A stretch of 64,000 nucleotides of DNA from Gymnothorax reevesii. Lineage: Eukaryota > Chordata > Actinopteri > Anguilliformes > Muraenidae. The stretch lies in NCBI GenBank assembly GCA_029721435.1, contig CM056587.1, forward strand, positions 18,608,667 through 18,672,666. Direction: 5' to 3'. Of this stretch, positions 1 to 12,397 are shown piece by piece (position 1 is the first letter of the stretch; every line of letters begins with the position of its first letter). The translations under genes and the position numbers were made by a program. The notes under the pieces were generated by a model. That model had not been told where the DNA came from. It did not search any database and saw only the letters and a program-made list of their open reading frames with translations.

Positions 1-2390
1 TAAATGCACTCAGGCAGCTGATTTCTTTAGTTGATTCAACCTCCAGGCATAAAGGTTGTTCTAATTAGCAAGTCTGGTAATTGGAAATGTGGATCATCCC
101 CTCTCAGTCTTATTCCAGCAAAGTATTATTGGAAGATAAGTATTACTGCAGTCTGGCCTAGAGTTCTAGATTGAGTGAGTCCATGAGGATGCCAGAAAAT
201 CTGAGACTCGTCAGGGAGCAATTTTGTTTCCATCGTCTCAAAGTTAATGAGCTTTTTTTTTTTGTTAGTTCTCTCTTTCATCGTGTCTGGATATATTTTT
301 CTCCATTATGCTTGTCAAAGCTATTGCCTGCTGGTTTATTGTTCTATCCCCCCCGAAATTCATATTTCCCTCTGAGAAAAGAACAAAAAACATCCAACAA
401 CTTCTATTTTGCAAAACGGCTGTGTTTTGCACAATGGCAACAAAATGGCTCCTACTCTTTTCAGTTGAGGTGACTCTCTGTCCAGTGACTCTAGTGTGTA
501 CATGGGGTTAGTAGCCATGGAGCCTCATTCTCAAGCCATCAAAGTAAGAATAGAAATAGTGCATACCAAGATCAATGCCAATTCTAATAATCATGTCTGT
601 GTGTGCATGTGCAGATTCTAATGGCTGTTTTTTCCCATTTTAGAATGATTCAATGATGGGGTCACTCATTACGGCCAGGGTTTTTTTTGGGGGGGGGGGA
701 TAACCTACAGACTGTGATGGCTGGAGTTTAATTTTTGAAGCAGATTCAGTATTCAAAATGTATCCATGTATTCTGAATATGATGCTACAGTATTAGGTTG
801 TTACTCCACTTATGAGCACAAGGTGTGTGTCTGCATTTATGATAAAAGCATGAAGCTCACGTGTGGATTTCTGTTGTGCTTCAGCACCTCTGACATAATG
901 CTGCTATAACGCAGATGAAGAAATGGAATATGTATCCACTATACAATCAGTGTCATCGTATCATTACTGTTATTTTAGTTTTTTTTTATGGTGAGCGGAC
1001 ATTCTTTTACCCGTTTGTGTTGTTGTTATCATGATATGTTGATTTTATTCATATGAAATAAACTACAACCGTATCTCCTCATAATTCTCTGAATCTTCCG
1101 ATTCTGGAATATGGCATTACTAACCTGCCCTACCTCAGCCTTGCACTACAGACCGGTACCCAGCCATTTCTGTGCTGATCATTACTTATGCATTCTTACA
1201 AGTGATGTTGCATTGAGATTCTGATGTGAGATAAGTTCAATTCAAAAACAAGTTGACTGTCCAATTTTTTACCAATATGAAGCTAACTGCAGTTAGAGAC
1301 AGGAAAAACGGCACTTCCCCCAACTGTGGGAAGGTACAACCAAAAATTTGGCAAACTAAGCAAAATATAAAATGGTTTTTTGTATGTGTAGATCTTAAAG
1401 ACGCACAACGTTTGGACTGAAGTGTCCTAGAGCCAGATGAACTAACAAATGGCAGAAAGAGAGCGGCTCCATCCTCTCTGGCGATGAGAGACTGATGGAG
1501 TTGGTCAGTCAACCAAGTTCAGGAGTGCCTCAATCTACAGTTAGTAAGTCCTGCAAGAAAAATAACCATGAATCATCCTAATTCTCTAATGTGCTTCCTC
1601 ACAAACGGACAGATTGGCTAGTAGCCATGATGAAGTGCGTCCAAATTGTCTATTTCATAAAGGGAAGAAGGCAGTTGGCTCCTTCGCCATTTCCCTCTGG
1701 CAAGAAAAACTGGGACCAACCTTGGAAGAAAGGAAAGATCGAATATGAACCACAATCCTGTGCAGCTATGGCGATTGGATACGTAATTTGTTTCAAAGTT
1801 TTTCGACACATTGCAGAGGCGATCTTCACTGTCAAGCTCATGATGCATTGAAGGAAAGGACATCCGAACTGTTCTAAAACATCCCAAGATACCTTTAAAA
1901 TGTCCTTGCAACTTTCTAGTTTTCTAGCGAAGTCGAGGGAAAAGGCTGTCTGTCAAACTCATTCCCATTTGGCCCACATGAGGTCAAAATGGCGAAGGAA
2001 AACCACTGCCGTACACAAAAAAATCATTAAAACAAACGAAAGTAAGTATGACAACCTTTTTAAAAAATTGTTTTCAATGTTGTTCTGACTAGGATTGGAT
2101 AATTCCTGCTCACATTATTCCCTCCAGGAGAGCTCATGAGTTCTTATAAACATTGTTGCACAATGCACATTGACCCCAGTGAGACACCTTTATCTGGGAA
2201 TGCAATATTTTCAAGCATACAATAAAATATTTTATTTATGTTAATAATTTTTTTACATTTTATTTACATTCATGGAACAATACATCTTTATTTCACTGCT
2301 CTGCTGAACTAATACTGTTTTTGTTGAAATTGGTAGAAAGAAATGGACAAATGGACCAAATCACAAACAAAACTAATTAAAATAGAAATC
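1..2390. other. Intergenic, no gene recognised
   Basis: AT-rich sequence with short homopolymers, for example a G run near 690-700 and T runs near 250 and 980. The open frames here are short, lack recognisable domains and have no splice context. I see no gene or clear transposon end before the Tc1-like terminus near 2391. Confidence 0.5.
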
Positions 2391-3944
2391 CCTATTCCAA
2401 TGTAGTTAGGACATTGTGTAAAATGTGAATAAAAACATTACAATTATTTGCAAATCCTTTTCAACTTAAATTCAATTGACTACAAAGACAGGATATTTAA
2501 TGTTCAAACTGATAAACTTTATTATTTTTTTGGAAATATTTACTCATTTTGAATTTGATGCCTGCATCACCTTCCAAAAAGCTGGGACAGGGGCATGTTT
2601 ACCAATGCATTACATCAACTTTCCTTTTAACTACACTCAAAAAGCAATTGGGAAATGAGGTCATAAATTGCAGAAGCTTTGTTGGTGGAATGCTTTTCCA
2701 TTCTTGCTTGATGTACGACTTGCTCAACGGTCTGGGGTCTCCATTGTCATATTCTGTGCTTCATAATGCCCCACACATTTTAATGGGAGACAGGTCTGGA
2801 CTGCAGGCAGGCCAGTCTATTACCCGCACTCCTTTACTGCGAAGCCACGCTGTTGTAACACTTGCAGAATGTGGCTTGGCGATTTTCTGAAATAAGCAGG
2901 GATGTCCCTGAAAAAGACTACGCTTGGATGGCAGCATATGTTGCTCCAAAACCTGTATGTACCTTTCAGCATTTATAGTGCCTTCACAGATGTGCATGAA
3001 CACAGCCTCATGCCATTACAGATGCTGGCTTTTGAACTTTGCCCTGATAAAATCTGGATGGTCCTTTTCCTCTTTTGCCTGTAGGATACAACGTCCACGA
3101 TTTCCCAAAAAAAATTTGAAATGTGGACTCATCAGACCACGGCACACTTTTCCACTTTGCATCAGTCCATCTCCGATGACCTCGAGCCCAAAGAAGCTGG
3201 CAGCGTTTCTGGGTGTTGTTGATATATGGCTTTCGCTTTGCATTATAGAGTTTTAACTTGCACTTGTAGATGTAGGGACGAACCGCGCTAACTGACAATG
3301 GTTTTATAAAGTGTTCCTGAGCCCACATGGTAATATCCCTTAAAAAAAGATGTTGGCATTTAACGCAGCACCACCCGAGGGACCGACAGTCATGGGCATT
3401 CAATGTTGGTTTTCGGCCTTGCCGCTTACATGTCGAGATTTCTCCACATTCTCTGAATTTTTTGATATGGACGGTAAATGTCAAAATCTCTAAATTCCCT
3501 ACAATTGCACATTGAGAAATGTTCTTAAACTGTTGGACTCACTGCTCAACTGCTCACACAGTTGTTCATAAAGTGGTGATCCTTGCTTGTGAACGACTGA
3601 GACTTTCGGGGTTGCTCCTTTTTATACCTAATCATGACAACTGTGTCCAGTTTACCTGTTCACCTATGGAATGTTCCAGACAGGTGTTTTTTGAGCATTC
3701 ATCAACTTTCCCAGTCTTTTTTTGCCCTTGTCCCAGGTTTTTTGAAACGTGTTGCAGGCATCAAATTCAAAATGAGTGAATGTTTCCATAAAAAACAATA
3801 AAGCTTTATCAGTTTGAATATTAAAAATCCGTCTTTGTGGTGTACTCAATCGAATATATGTTGAAAAAGATTTGCAAATCATTGTATTCTGTTTATATTC
3901 AGGGTTTACACAATGTCCCAACTTCATTGGAATTGGGGTTCGAA
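2391..3944 (-). mobile_element. Degenerate Tc1-like transposon, long terminal inverted repeats
   Basis: The two ends are inverted copies of about 150-180 bp. The left end reads outward through a motif like 'ccaatgtagttaggac', the right end through 'gtcccaacttcattgg'. Both carry 'gatttgcaaatc'-like and 'aaactgataaagcttta'-like blocks. Between them the minus strand encodes broken Tc1 transposase: a helix-turn-helix part near 3230-3480, a 'WSDEST' catalytic block near 3150, and the C-terminal 'ACSPDLSPI' block near 2790. Frameshifts and stops separate the pieces, so this is a dead copy. Family: DD34E Tc1/mariner. Confidence 0.85.
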
Positions 3945-4270
3945 TGATATTTATGACTGTATCTCAAAACAACTTCCTTTGTGTTGGGAGAAAAAAAATT
4001 GAAATTGATTCTCATGTTCACCATTTGTTTTGAAAAAAAAAAAAAAATCTGATGATTGTTGGGTAAAATGTCCCTTGCTGACTTCTAAACTTCTAACCTT
4101 AAGTAGGTGAACGTCTTACCCCAAAAGTGGGCAAAGATGACCCTTAACACGTTTTCAGTTTTGTTTTCTATCAAGTCTGCTTCTGTACCAATTTACTAAC
4201 CTTCACCACATGTTGCTGTGTGGATCAGTACTCAGAGATGGAGGTGGTGCTGGGGGGAGGGCCTGGGGCC
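3945..4270. other. No gene seen
   Basis: Short AT-rich spacer with a poly-A run near 4033-4046. Nothing recognised. Confidence 0.4.
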
Positions 4271-5098
4271 CAGACATGTCCCTTTATGACAATTAGGATA
4301 GTCCTGGCTATCTCAATCGTTTTCCTTTAAGCGTTTTTTAATTATCGTAATTGGCAACTGAAGACACGATAGTTTGACCGTCGTTTTGCAAACTGGTGAT
4401 AGCTTGACCGCAGTGATGAACTCATGGTGTAAATTCAGTATGACTGATAATTGGGGTGGCCAAAACATCCGTTTTAAAACAATTATTAGTCCTGACCTGT
4501 TCTCAGTCATTTTCATGATAAACAAAAGGTTCGCTCCGAGAGCGCGCCACACTTAACAGGTGTTATTTGTTCTCCCCGATTAGGTAAGACGACAATTATT
4601 CATCTGGAGGCGTATTTGCTTAATTTAAATCAACGTTATTCAATAGTACTCTCGGTATAGAGTGAAGAAAAGTGGCACTCGACAGTGTATTAGGCTATAG
4701 GAAGCATGCGGCTCAAGCTATTTGCGCAGGTGTGCAATTTTGAATAACGTTAATTTAAATTCAGCAAATACGCCTCCAGATGAATAATTGTAGTCTTACC
4801 TAATCGGAGGGAACAAGCAACAGCTGATAGGTGTGGAGTGCTCACGGAGTGAACCTTTTGTTAATCATGAAAATGTCTGAGAACAGGTCAGGACTAATAA
4901 TTGTTTTAAACGGATGTTTTGTGCACCCCAATTCTCAGTTCTACTGAATTTAGCCCATGATTTCATCGCTGTTGGATCGCATATGGAAAAAAACCATGTC
5001 TTCAGTTGCCCATTACGATTATTGGAAAACGTGTCAATAAAGGAAAATAATTGAGAACAAGCCAGGACTATCCTAATTGTCATAAATGAATGTGTCTG
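4271..5098. repeat. Large imperfect palindrome (foldback MITE)
   Basis: The left half (4271 to about 4680) and right half (about 4690-5098) are inverted copies. Outer ends match ('cagacatgtccctttatgac' against the reverse complement of 'cataaatgaatgtgtctg'). So do 'aattaggatagtcctggc', 'ggtcaggactaataattg' and inner blocks such as 'cgcctccagatgaataattg'. Arms are about 400 nt with scattered mismatches and small indels, and the centre lies near 4685. The arm sequence is related to the dispersed element at 17178-18026. It ends about 250 bp upstream of the inferred nfkbiz start codon. Confidence 0.8.
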
Positions 5099-5254
5099 AA
5101 GAGAACTTCCTTCACCACACCCAAAGATCAAAGAGGGAGGCGTTTCAGGAATGAAAATAAAGTTGAATCACCAGCGTGAAGAACTAGAGTTCCAAAGTAA
5201 TGAAATCAACCATCCCATTCTGGAAAGGCATGATAACTATGCAATATAGGACCT

Positions 5255-5263
5255 GATAAAAAG
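5255..5263 (+). promoter_or_regulatory. Possible TATA-like box of nfkbiz
   Basis: The motif GATAAAAAG lies 82 nt before the inferred start codon at 5345. Position and composition fit a weak TATA element, but it is non-canonical and I have no transcript evidence. The 5099-5344 stretch would hold the core promoter and 5' UTR. Confidence 0.25.
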
Positions 5264-5344
5264 GCCATCACTAGCGAAGAGTGTTAAACGTAGCTTCCCA
5301 CCTGAGAACCTGTGTTGCTGAGGAACTGGGTAAAAAAGACAAGT

Positions 5345-5597
5345 ATGTTCATCGACAGAACCGACTCAGCACATCACGCGTGTTCGGCAGAGCTGGGGTC
5401 TGGCGTGATACCGAGGCCGGCTAATTTAACTTGTTTCTCCGACAACTCTCCACAAAACTCTCCATCGTTACTCGAGCCCGCACACCTCAGTGAGTATCCT
5501 TTGTCCCGCTCAGCGAGTTCGAGTTCGCAGCTGGGACACATCTGGAGCTGTGCATCTGACATGAAACACACCAGTAACCATCTCAACCACGTCAAAG
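5345..5597 (+). CDS. nfkbiz: nfkbiz exon 1 (start codon, Ser-rich N-terminus)
   Basis: The ATG at 5345 has A at -3 and is the first ATG of the frame; the upstream frame opens only on TTG. It encodes 84 residues beginning 'MFIDRTDS', compared with 'MIVDK' in mammalian IkB-zeta, with a serine-rich stretch (54-61). The donor is AG|GTAAAT at 5598. The exon ends with one extra base (phase 1), which is completed by 'AT' of exon 2. Confidence 0.7.
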
Positions 5598-8500
5598 GTA
5601 AATTACGCATACTTAAAACGAGCGTATAAATTGCACGACTCTACATTTCTTTGGCATGAGCTTCCATCAAAAACGACATATCGACGGTTTGGAGCACAAT
5701 GGTTATATGTCCAAATTTTGTGATTCTGAGATTTTTTTTTACCTCCTGTCACGAATTTCTATCAGCTAATTCTTGGAGCACAATATATGTCCATGCGCCT
5801 CAGTTTTAAACAGAATAAAACATTTTCATTATGTGATAGCCTACGTCCAACAAAATCTGCTTTTATATGAATTCAATATTTTGATGAATAAACATGAACA
5901 GTATTACAGAATCATCTGTCTTCCATTGCAAACAAACTTCAATTTATCACCATTGTGTTATGTCACATCAAGTGCTAGAATTGTTGGAGCACGGAGGTGA
6001 CATGTCCATTTTGGCAATATTGGCCATGATGTCGCTGTGCTTCACTACACCTGATTTAATAGAACATTTGCAAACCCAAAAATAATTTTTTCTCGAAACC
6101 TCTAAAACCATTGCGCTCCAAACCCTTCCAACTTGCTCGCAGTCGGTCATTGTACTCAGTGCAGTTGGTTGCAGTAACTGCTGCTAAATTCATGTCGTAA
6201 TAACGGTTTTCCTGCTGGTGAACTGTGGCAAGCGAAAAAATTATTTTGCGAAGTTTGTTGGCTTCATCTCCACACACTCAGATTTGTAAACTTTATGGCC
6301 GGTGTTGCAGATGGGACAACAGTGGGATCCATGAAACTGTATCCTTATGTGGGGGTGCGCGTGAAACACCCAGTGAGGGACCTAATCACGAAAAAGCGCC
6401 GGAACCAAAGGTCCTGGAATTCAAACTATCGGACACAGGTAAGTAATTTTCTTGTTTGTGCGACCAGTGTAACTGAATTAGTTTATTACTTGACTAGTTA
6501 TATTAGTCATCATAATCATAACAACAACAATAAAACGACAGTAATAATAACAATAATAATAATGATGATGATGATGATAATGTCTCTTCTTTTTTATATA
6601 AAATGTCATGCTCAAGTAAAGGCAAAGCCAAATTACACTATCTGCATGATTTTAAAGCCTGGACAGTTGTCTGTATAGTAATTCCCTGTATGGTAATGGT
6701 TTGGTCAAATGCAATGTACAGTGTTTTGAAAGCCAAACCACTATTAAATCACACAGTCTATCTCTGTTTTCACATGTATTTATTTAACTCATCTCAGAGC
6801 TGGTACACGAGGTTAAAAGGCTTGGAGGCATAGTAGTAAGTCACTTGAAATGTTTTCTGCAGAGTCAGCTACCTATCCTACAACCCCAATTCCGAAATAG
6901 TTGGGATGAAGTGTAAATTGTGAATAAAATATAAATGCAATGACTTTCAGATCACATGAGCCAATGTTATTTTCAACAGAACATAGATAACATTTCAAAT
7001 GTTGAAACTGAGACATTTTACATTTTTTTTATCCACAAAATGAGCTTATTTCAAATTTTCTTGCAGCAAGAGGTCTCGGAAAAGTTGGGACACAGGCAAA
7101 AAAGGGCGGAAAAAGCAGTTGATATATAAGAGAATCAGCTGAAAGAACATTTAGCAAGTAATTACATTAACTGGCATCAGGTGTGTAACACGATTGTCTA
7201 TAAAAGGGATGTCTTAGGCTGAGTCTATCAGAAGTAAAGATGGCCAGAGGCTCTCCAACCTGTGAAGGCTTGCATAAAAAAATTGTGGCATACTTTAAAA
7301 ACAATGTTCCTCAACGTCAACTGCAAAGGCTTTGAAGGTCTCATCGACAGTGCATAACATTATCAAAAGATTCAGAGAAACTTGAAAAATCTCTGTGCGC
7401 AAGGGTCAAGGCCGAAGACCTTTACTGGATGTCCGTGATCTCCGGGCCGTCAGACGCCACTGCATCACTCACCGGCATGATTCTCTCATTGACATTACTA
7501 AATTGGCCCAGGAATACTTCAAGAAACCACAGTCTGCTGTGCCATCCACAGATGCCACCTAAAACTCTATCATGCAAAAAGGAAGCCATTGTTGAGCATA
7601 ATCCAGAAGCGCCGCTGTGTTCTGTAGGCCAAGGCTCATTTAAAATGGACTGTAACAAAATGTCCTGTGGTCAGACAAGTCCATATTTGACATTCTTGTT
7701 GGAAATCATGGGTGTTGTGTCCTCCGGGCTTAAGAGGAGAAAGACCACCCCTCCTGTTATCAGCATTCAGTTCAAAAGCCAGCCTCTCTGATGGTATGGG
7801 GATGCATTAGTGCATATGGTGTGGGACACTTGCATGTTTTAAAAAGTACCATGAATGCTGAAAGGTATATAAAGATTTTAGAACAACATATTCTCCCCTC
7901 CAGACGACATCTATTCCAGGGAAGGTCTTTTGTATTTTAGCAGGAAAATGCAAAACCACACACTGCAGCTATTACAACAGCTGAACTGCTGAACCTGCAG
8001 TCCTGTTCTTTCACCGATTGAGAACATTTGGCGCATAATTAAACAAAGTCTGTCCAAAGAGACCCAAAACTCTCCAGCAGCCGGAACCCTGTACTCTTGG
8101 TCTGCAACCATGTGACAAAATAGTGAGACATAAGCATCCATCACCACATTGGATGATGAACAAATCTACAATGCCGTCTCCAGGGGCGGCTGGTGAACTG
8201 GCGATAGGGGAGGCTGAAACCCATCCCTTAAAAGTAGTGATTAGTCATGAGCTGTTTTTAATCATTCATTTAAATTACCATTTCCGAAACCCCGAAAACT
8301 CTAAACATTATCAAGTGTGGCCAGTTTTCATTAATAACGTATACCTGTGAACTCACGTTTTCAGTCCCAGTTTTTGTGGCATATTTACGCCACCCCTGCT
8401 GTTGTCAGCAATTACTCAATCAGTGCATATGTAAGAGATTCTCACGCAGAACTGAAATCCTTATGCATAGAGGTTCATCGTTTTCACGTGTGATTATGAC

Positions 8501-11500
8501 TCCGGCCTTCTTATGCTTTTCTTTACCCAGGGTTTGGAAGCAATGTTTCATTATTGTTTAAATGAAATAAGATAATTTGAAACGTCTTTTTTCCATTGAT
8601 CTTCTTTCATTGGAAATAAGCGCTTTCATATTGCCAACAGTATGAACCGTCTCGTTCTACAACATGGGGGGACACAGAATTGGGTATTGGAAGCACCGTG
8701 AAGAACCATAATCTTGGTTGTGGTTATCATCCACCACGGTGGACTTCGGGTTTGTTATATATGCGTGACGTCACTTGCACACGAAGAAGTAAGCAAGAGT
8801 TGGATCAAATTCCAGCGGCTGAACTCAAGAAACTTGTCTCCTCAATGCCCAGAGGCCTCCACTCTGTGTTAAAAAGAAGAGGGGATGCTACATCATGGTA
8901 AAAAGGCCCCTGTCCCAACTTTTTGAGACCTGTAGCAGTCATCAAATTTGAAATGAGCTCATTTTGTGGATAAAATTGAAGAAATTTCTCTGTTTCAACA
9001 TTTGCTTTGTTATCTCTGTTCTATTGTGAATAAAATACTGGCTGGTGTGATTTGAAAGTCATTGCATATTGATGTTATTCACAAATAACACTTTGTCCCA
9101 AGTATTTCAGATTTGGGGTTGTACATTTTAAGCTTTGAACTGGACTTTTGTAATTTTTTTATTTTTTTTTTTGAGCAAATGATTTAAGCTCTCAGTGCTG
9201 AAGTACCAAGCTGAGGTAAGGATGGGAAAATTTCTTTTGTCGGTACCTGAAAAGATTTTCTTGATTTTGTCAAAATGGACATTTTTTTTTTTTTTTTTTT
9301 GACCAAGGTATTTTAAGAAAAGGGGGTCTTTAATTACCGGTCTGACGTAATTACTAATTCCATCATTTGGCATACTGAAGGACCGCACGCCGTGCCCTGA
9401 CTTGTACTCAGACATCACCACTAAGATCCTGCTGACACCAGAGCCCATGACCGGTGTTCCCATAGCAACTGCACAGATGTGTGAAGTTGCTCCCAAAGCT
9501 GGGGCCCTCCATGCACACATCCCCACTCAGACCTGCATGTATCCTGTCAACCCCACCCCTGATCCTGGTGACCTGCCAGCGGCTATGGAACATGGCTTCT
9601 ACGTCCCACCACCGATACCCCAGCCTGAGCCACCGCCTCCTTCACCGCCCCGACCTCCTCTGCTGGCCCCCTCCCTGAGAGAGGCTAGCAGCATCTCCCT
9701 TTTCCAGTGGCAGATTCAGCACATGGAGCAGAAGGTGGGGCAACTCACTCCCGCGGAGCTCTTGGCCCAAGATGACGACGGAGACACGTATGTCTGAAAT
9801 CTTGTAACAGAGCCATGGGAGGTGCCACAACTCCCTCCACTTAGCTTAGGATTAATAGATTCCCTCAACTCATGACTTTGAGGAAAGACAGGTTCCCTGG
9901 CTGAAATGATCACAACTAAATTAAATTCATAAAGTGACAAGCCCCTATCTCCTACCATGTGAAAATGCTCTGCTTCAAAACATTAGTACTGATCAATTGT
10001 TTTAAAACCAACCAATGCTTATGTTTTTCCTTGGCATACCATAGGTAATCATGTCTTGATATATTCATCAATGAATTGTAATATAATAATAAATATTTAG
10101 GATCTATAGTGTAGTTCAAGTTGCAATGATGCGTAACTTTGATGGTGACAATATCTTAACCCCAGAAAACCATCAGACCCATATATGGGTTCGTCAAATG
10201 CAGCTGCTGGACTCAAACTAGTGGAACCTTAGGTGTGTTTTAAATTCTACTTCAAATCCTAAGGTTTCCAACGATCCCAATGATGTCCTGCTGTATTACA
10301 GGGAAATGTCTTTAAAATTATGTTCAAGATCTGGATTGTGAGGTATCGTTCAGGAACCACTCGCAAGAGATAGTAATCCAAAAAACGTAAGCCTTTATTG
10401 GAGTCCGGGTCAAACCCAAAAAACACAGAACTAGCCAAGCCACAATACGAAATCCGAAAACAGTATCGACTAGACTGGCAGGGGTCAGAACCAGTAAGAC
10501 AGATGGACGGAGGTACAGGAACGAGAGGTAAAAAGTCGTAGTCGATGGGCTAAGCCAATGATCATACACAGTGCATCCAAACACAGAACTCGTGGGCATA
10601 CAAAAATAGATCAAAATCCAGAAAGGCAAAAACAGTACAAAAAGGGCAATGGCAAGAATCAGGGTCGGACTATCCAGTAGAAGAAAAACAATAATCAAAG
10701 GCGTACAAGGAGCTCGGCACAATGAAATATTGATCAACGTTCTGACAAGAGCTGTGAGTGAAAAGACTCCTAATATACACACAGGAATGGTCACATGCTA
10801 TACAGAGATCAGCTGTGGGGAATGAGACTAATTACATCGGGAGAATCACGAGGGAAACCCTAACCACGGAAATTGGCGAGATACGAAATACGGACAGGAT
10901 TCACACAAACAGCCTATGACATTTAAACAGCTTCGGTCCAGGAGTTCTATGTGCTCAGATAACGAGCAGGAAAGTAATTAAGCACGTGCAAGAGATTCTC
11001 GCTGAACATATGGAGAGGACGGTGGAAAGCCAAGGGGCGGAGAATAGAACAGGGCGATTGCGAAGAGGGAATTGGTGTATTAGTAGCGGCGCGGTTTTAT
11101 AACTTAAACTAGAGTGCTTATTAGTAATTTTGTAATTGAATCTGTATATACACATGGTTAGTTGTGTTAGTATACTATAATACAAATGTGAGTGTAGTTA
11201 GTAGTCAGAACAGAAGAGTGAAGGGAGAAAACGAGATACGAAGGAATGTTTTAAACACCAGACTTCCTTTAAATCACCCGAAGTCAGTGAGCACGCAGAC
11301 AGGGAAGACGGACTGAAACAACTAGATCACAAGACAGGGGAGACAAGTGCAATGGAACTGAAACATGGAATGAACCAAAAACCAGAATGTTAACAAAAAC
11401 CAAAAAGAATAAATAAAAGACAATAATCATGAACACAAAACCAGCACATAAAACATGATCAAAAACCAGAACCATGACATGGATATTTTTCATTTTATAT

Positions 11501-12337
11501 AATGCAGTGGCCATAAAAATGTTGCGTCCTGGGTTTGTATATTTCTTTCATGATAAAAGTGATGTGGCTTCACATCACTTTGGACGTCAGTAGCGAAAAA
11601 TCTATTCTGTTATTTGAATATGCAGACATGCAGCACTGATCAGGTGGTGCGTTTTAATCCCAAGAGCCCTGAGGGTGAGACTGTTACTCAGAAGAGATAT
11701 TATAACTGTGGAGACTTGTAGTTGGTGGGTTGGGCACACTGAATGTGTAGTGTATTAAATATCTTTGCTCATGGATGATTCCGTCTTTTGACTTTGTTTT
11801 TCCAGTTTTTTGCACATTGCTGTAGCTCAAGGAAGAAGGGCTCTTTCATACGCTCTTGCTAGGAACATGGCCGGTCTTGGCATGCTGGATGTGCAGGACC
11901 TCAACGGACAGGTGAGTGAGTGCACCTAACTGCAAACCCAAATGGAGTCCATGCTTGTCAAAATGAACTGGCAGTCTGAATACCTCTGGTGCCAAGTGTC
12001 AGAACCAGGTTGGTCTTTGGTTAAGCTCAGCTCAAGGGGCTTATCAACAAAACCATTTTGGCTCGGAATTCCTTTCTTGAGTGCCTTGTGATTTAAGAGA
12101 GGATGTCTTGGTAATACAGCTTCGTGACTCTTCTAACATCTCTGCCTGTTTTATTTTTTTCTTTTCAAACAAAGAGTGCCCTTCAAGTCAGCGTAGCAGC
12201 CAGTCAGAACTTGATTGTGCAGGACCTGATTACACTTGGGGCTCAGATCAATACTGTGGATTTGTGGGGACGCTCCCCTCTCCACGTCTGTGCTGAAAAA
12301 GGCTATGAACTCACCCTACAGGTGGGCCCCCTCACAT

Positions 12338-12397
<60 letters not shown>

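Larger units (their letters stand above)
9788..11805 (+). other. nfkbiz intron 3
   Basis: About 2 kb. Mostly a copy of dispersed repeat family B interrupted by a solo LTR (10337-11479). The acceptor 'tttttccag' lies at 11805. Confidence 0.6.

Noticed and set aside
8173..8653. 8-bp duplication (gccgtctc / accgtctc) around the nested family D copy
   Set aside because: One mismatch, and the right end does not carry the terminal repeat expected of hAT, so it may be chance.
10324..10794. 156-codon hydrophobic minus-strand frame
   Set aside because: It crosses the LTR edge, has no domain, and its hydrophobicity follows from T-rich codons.
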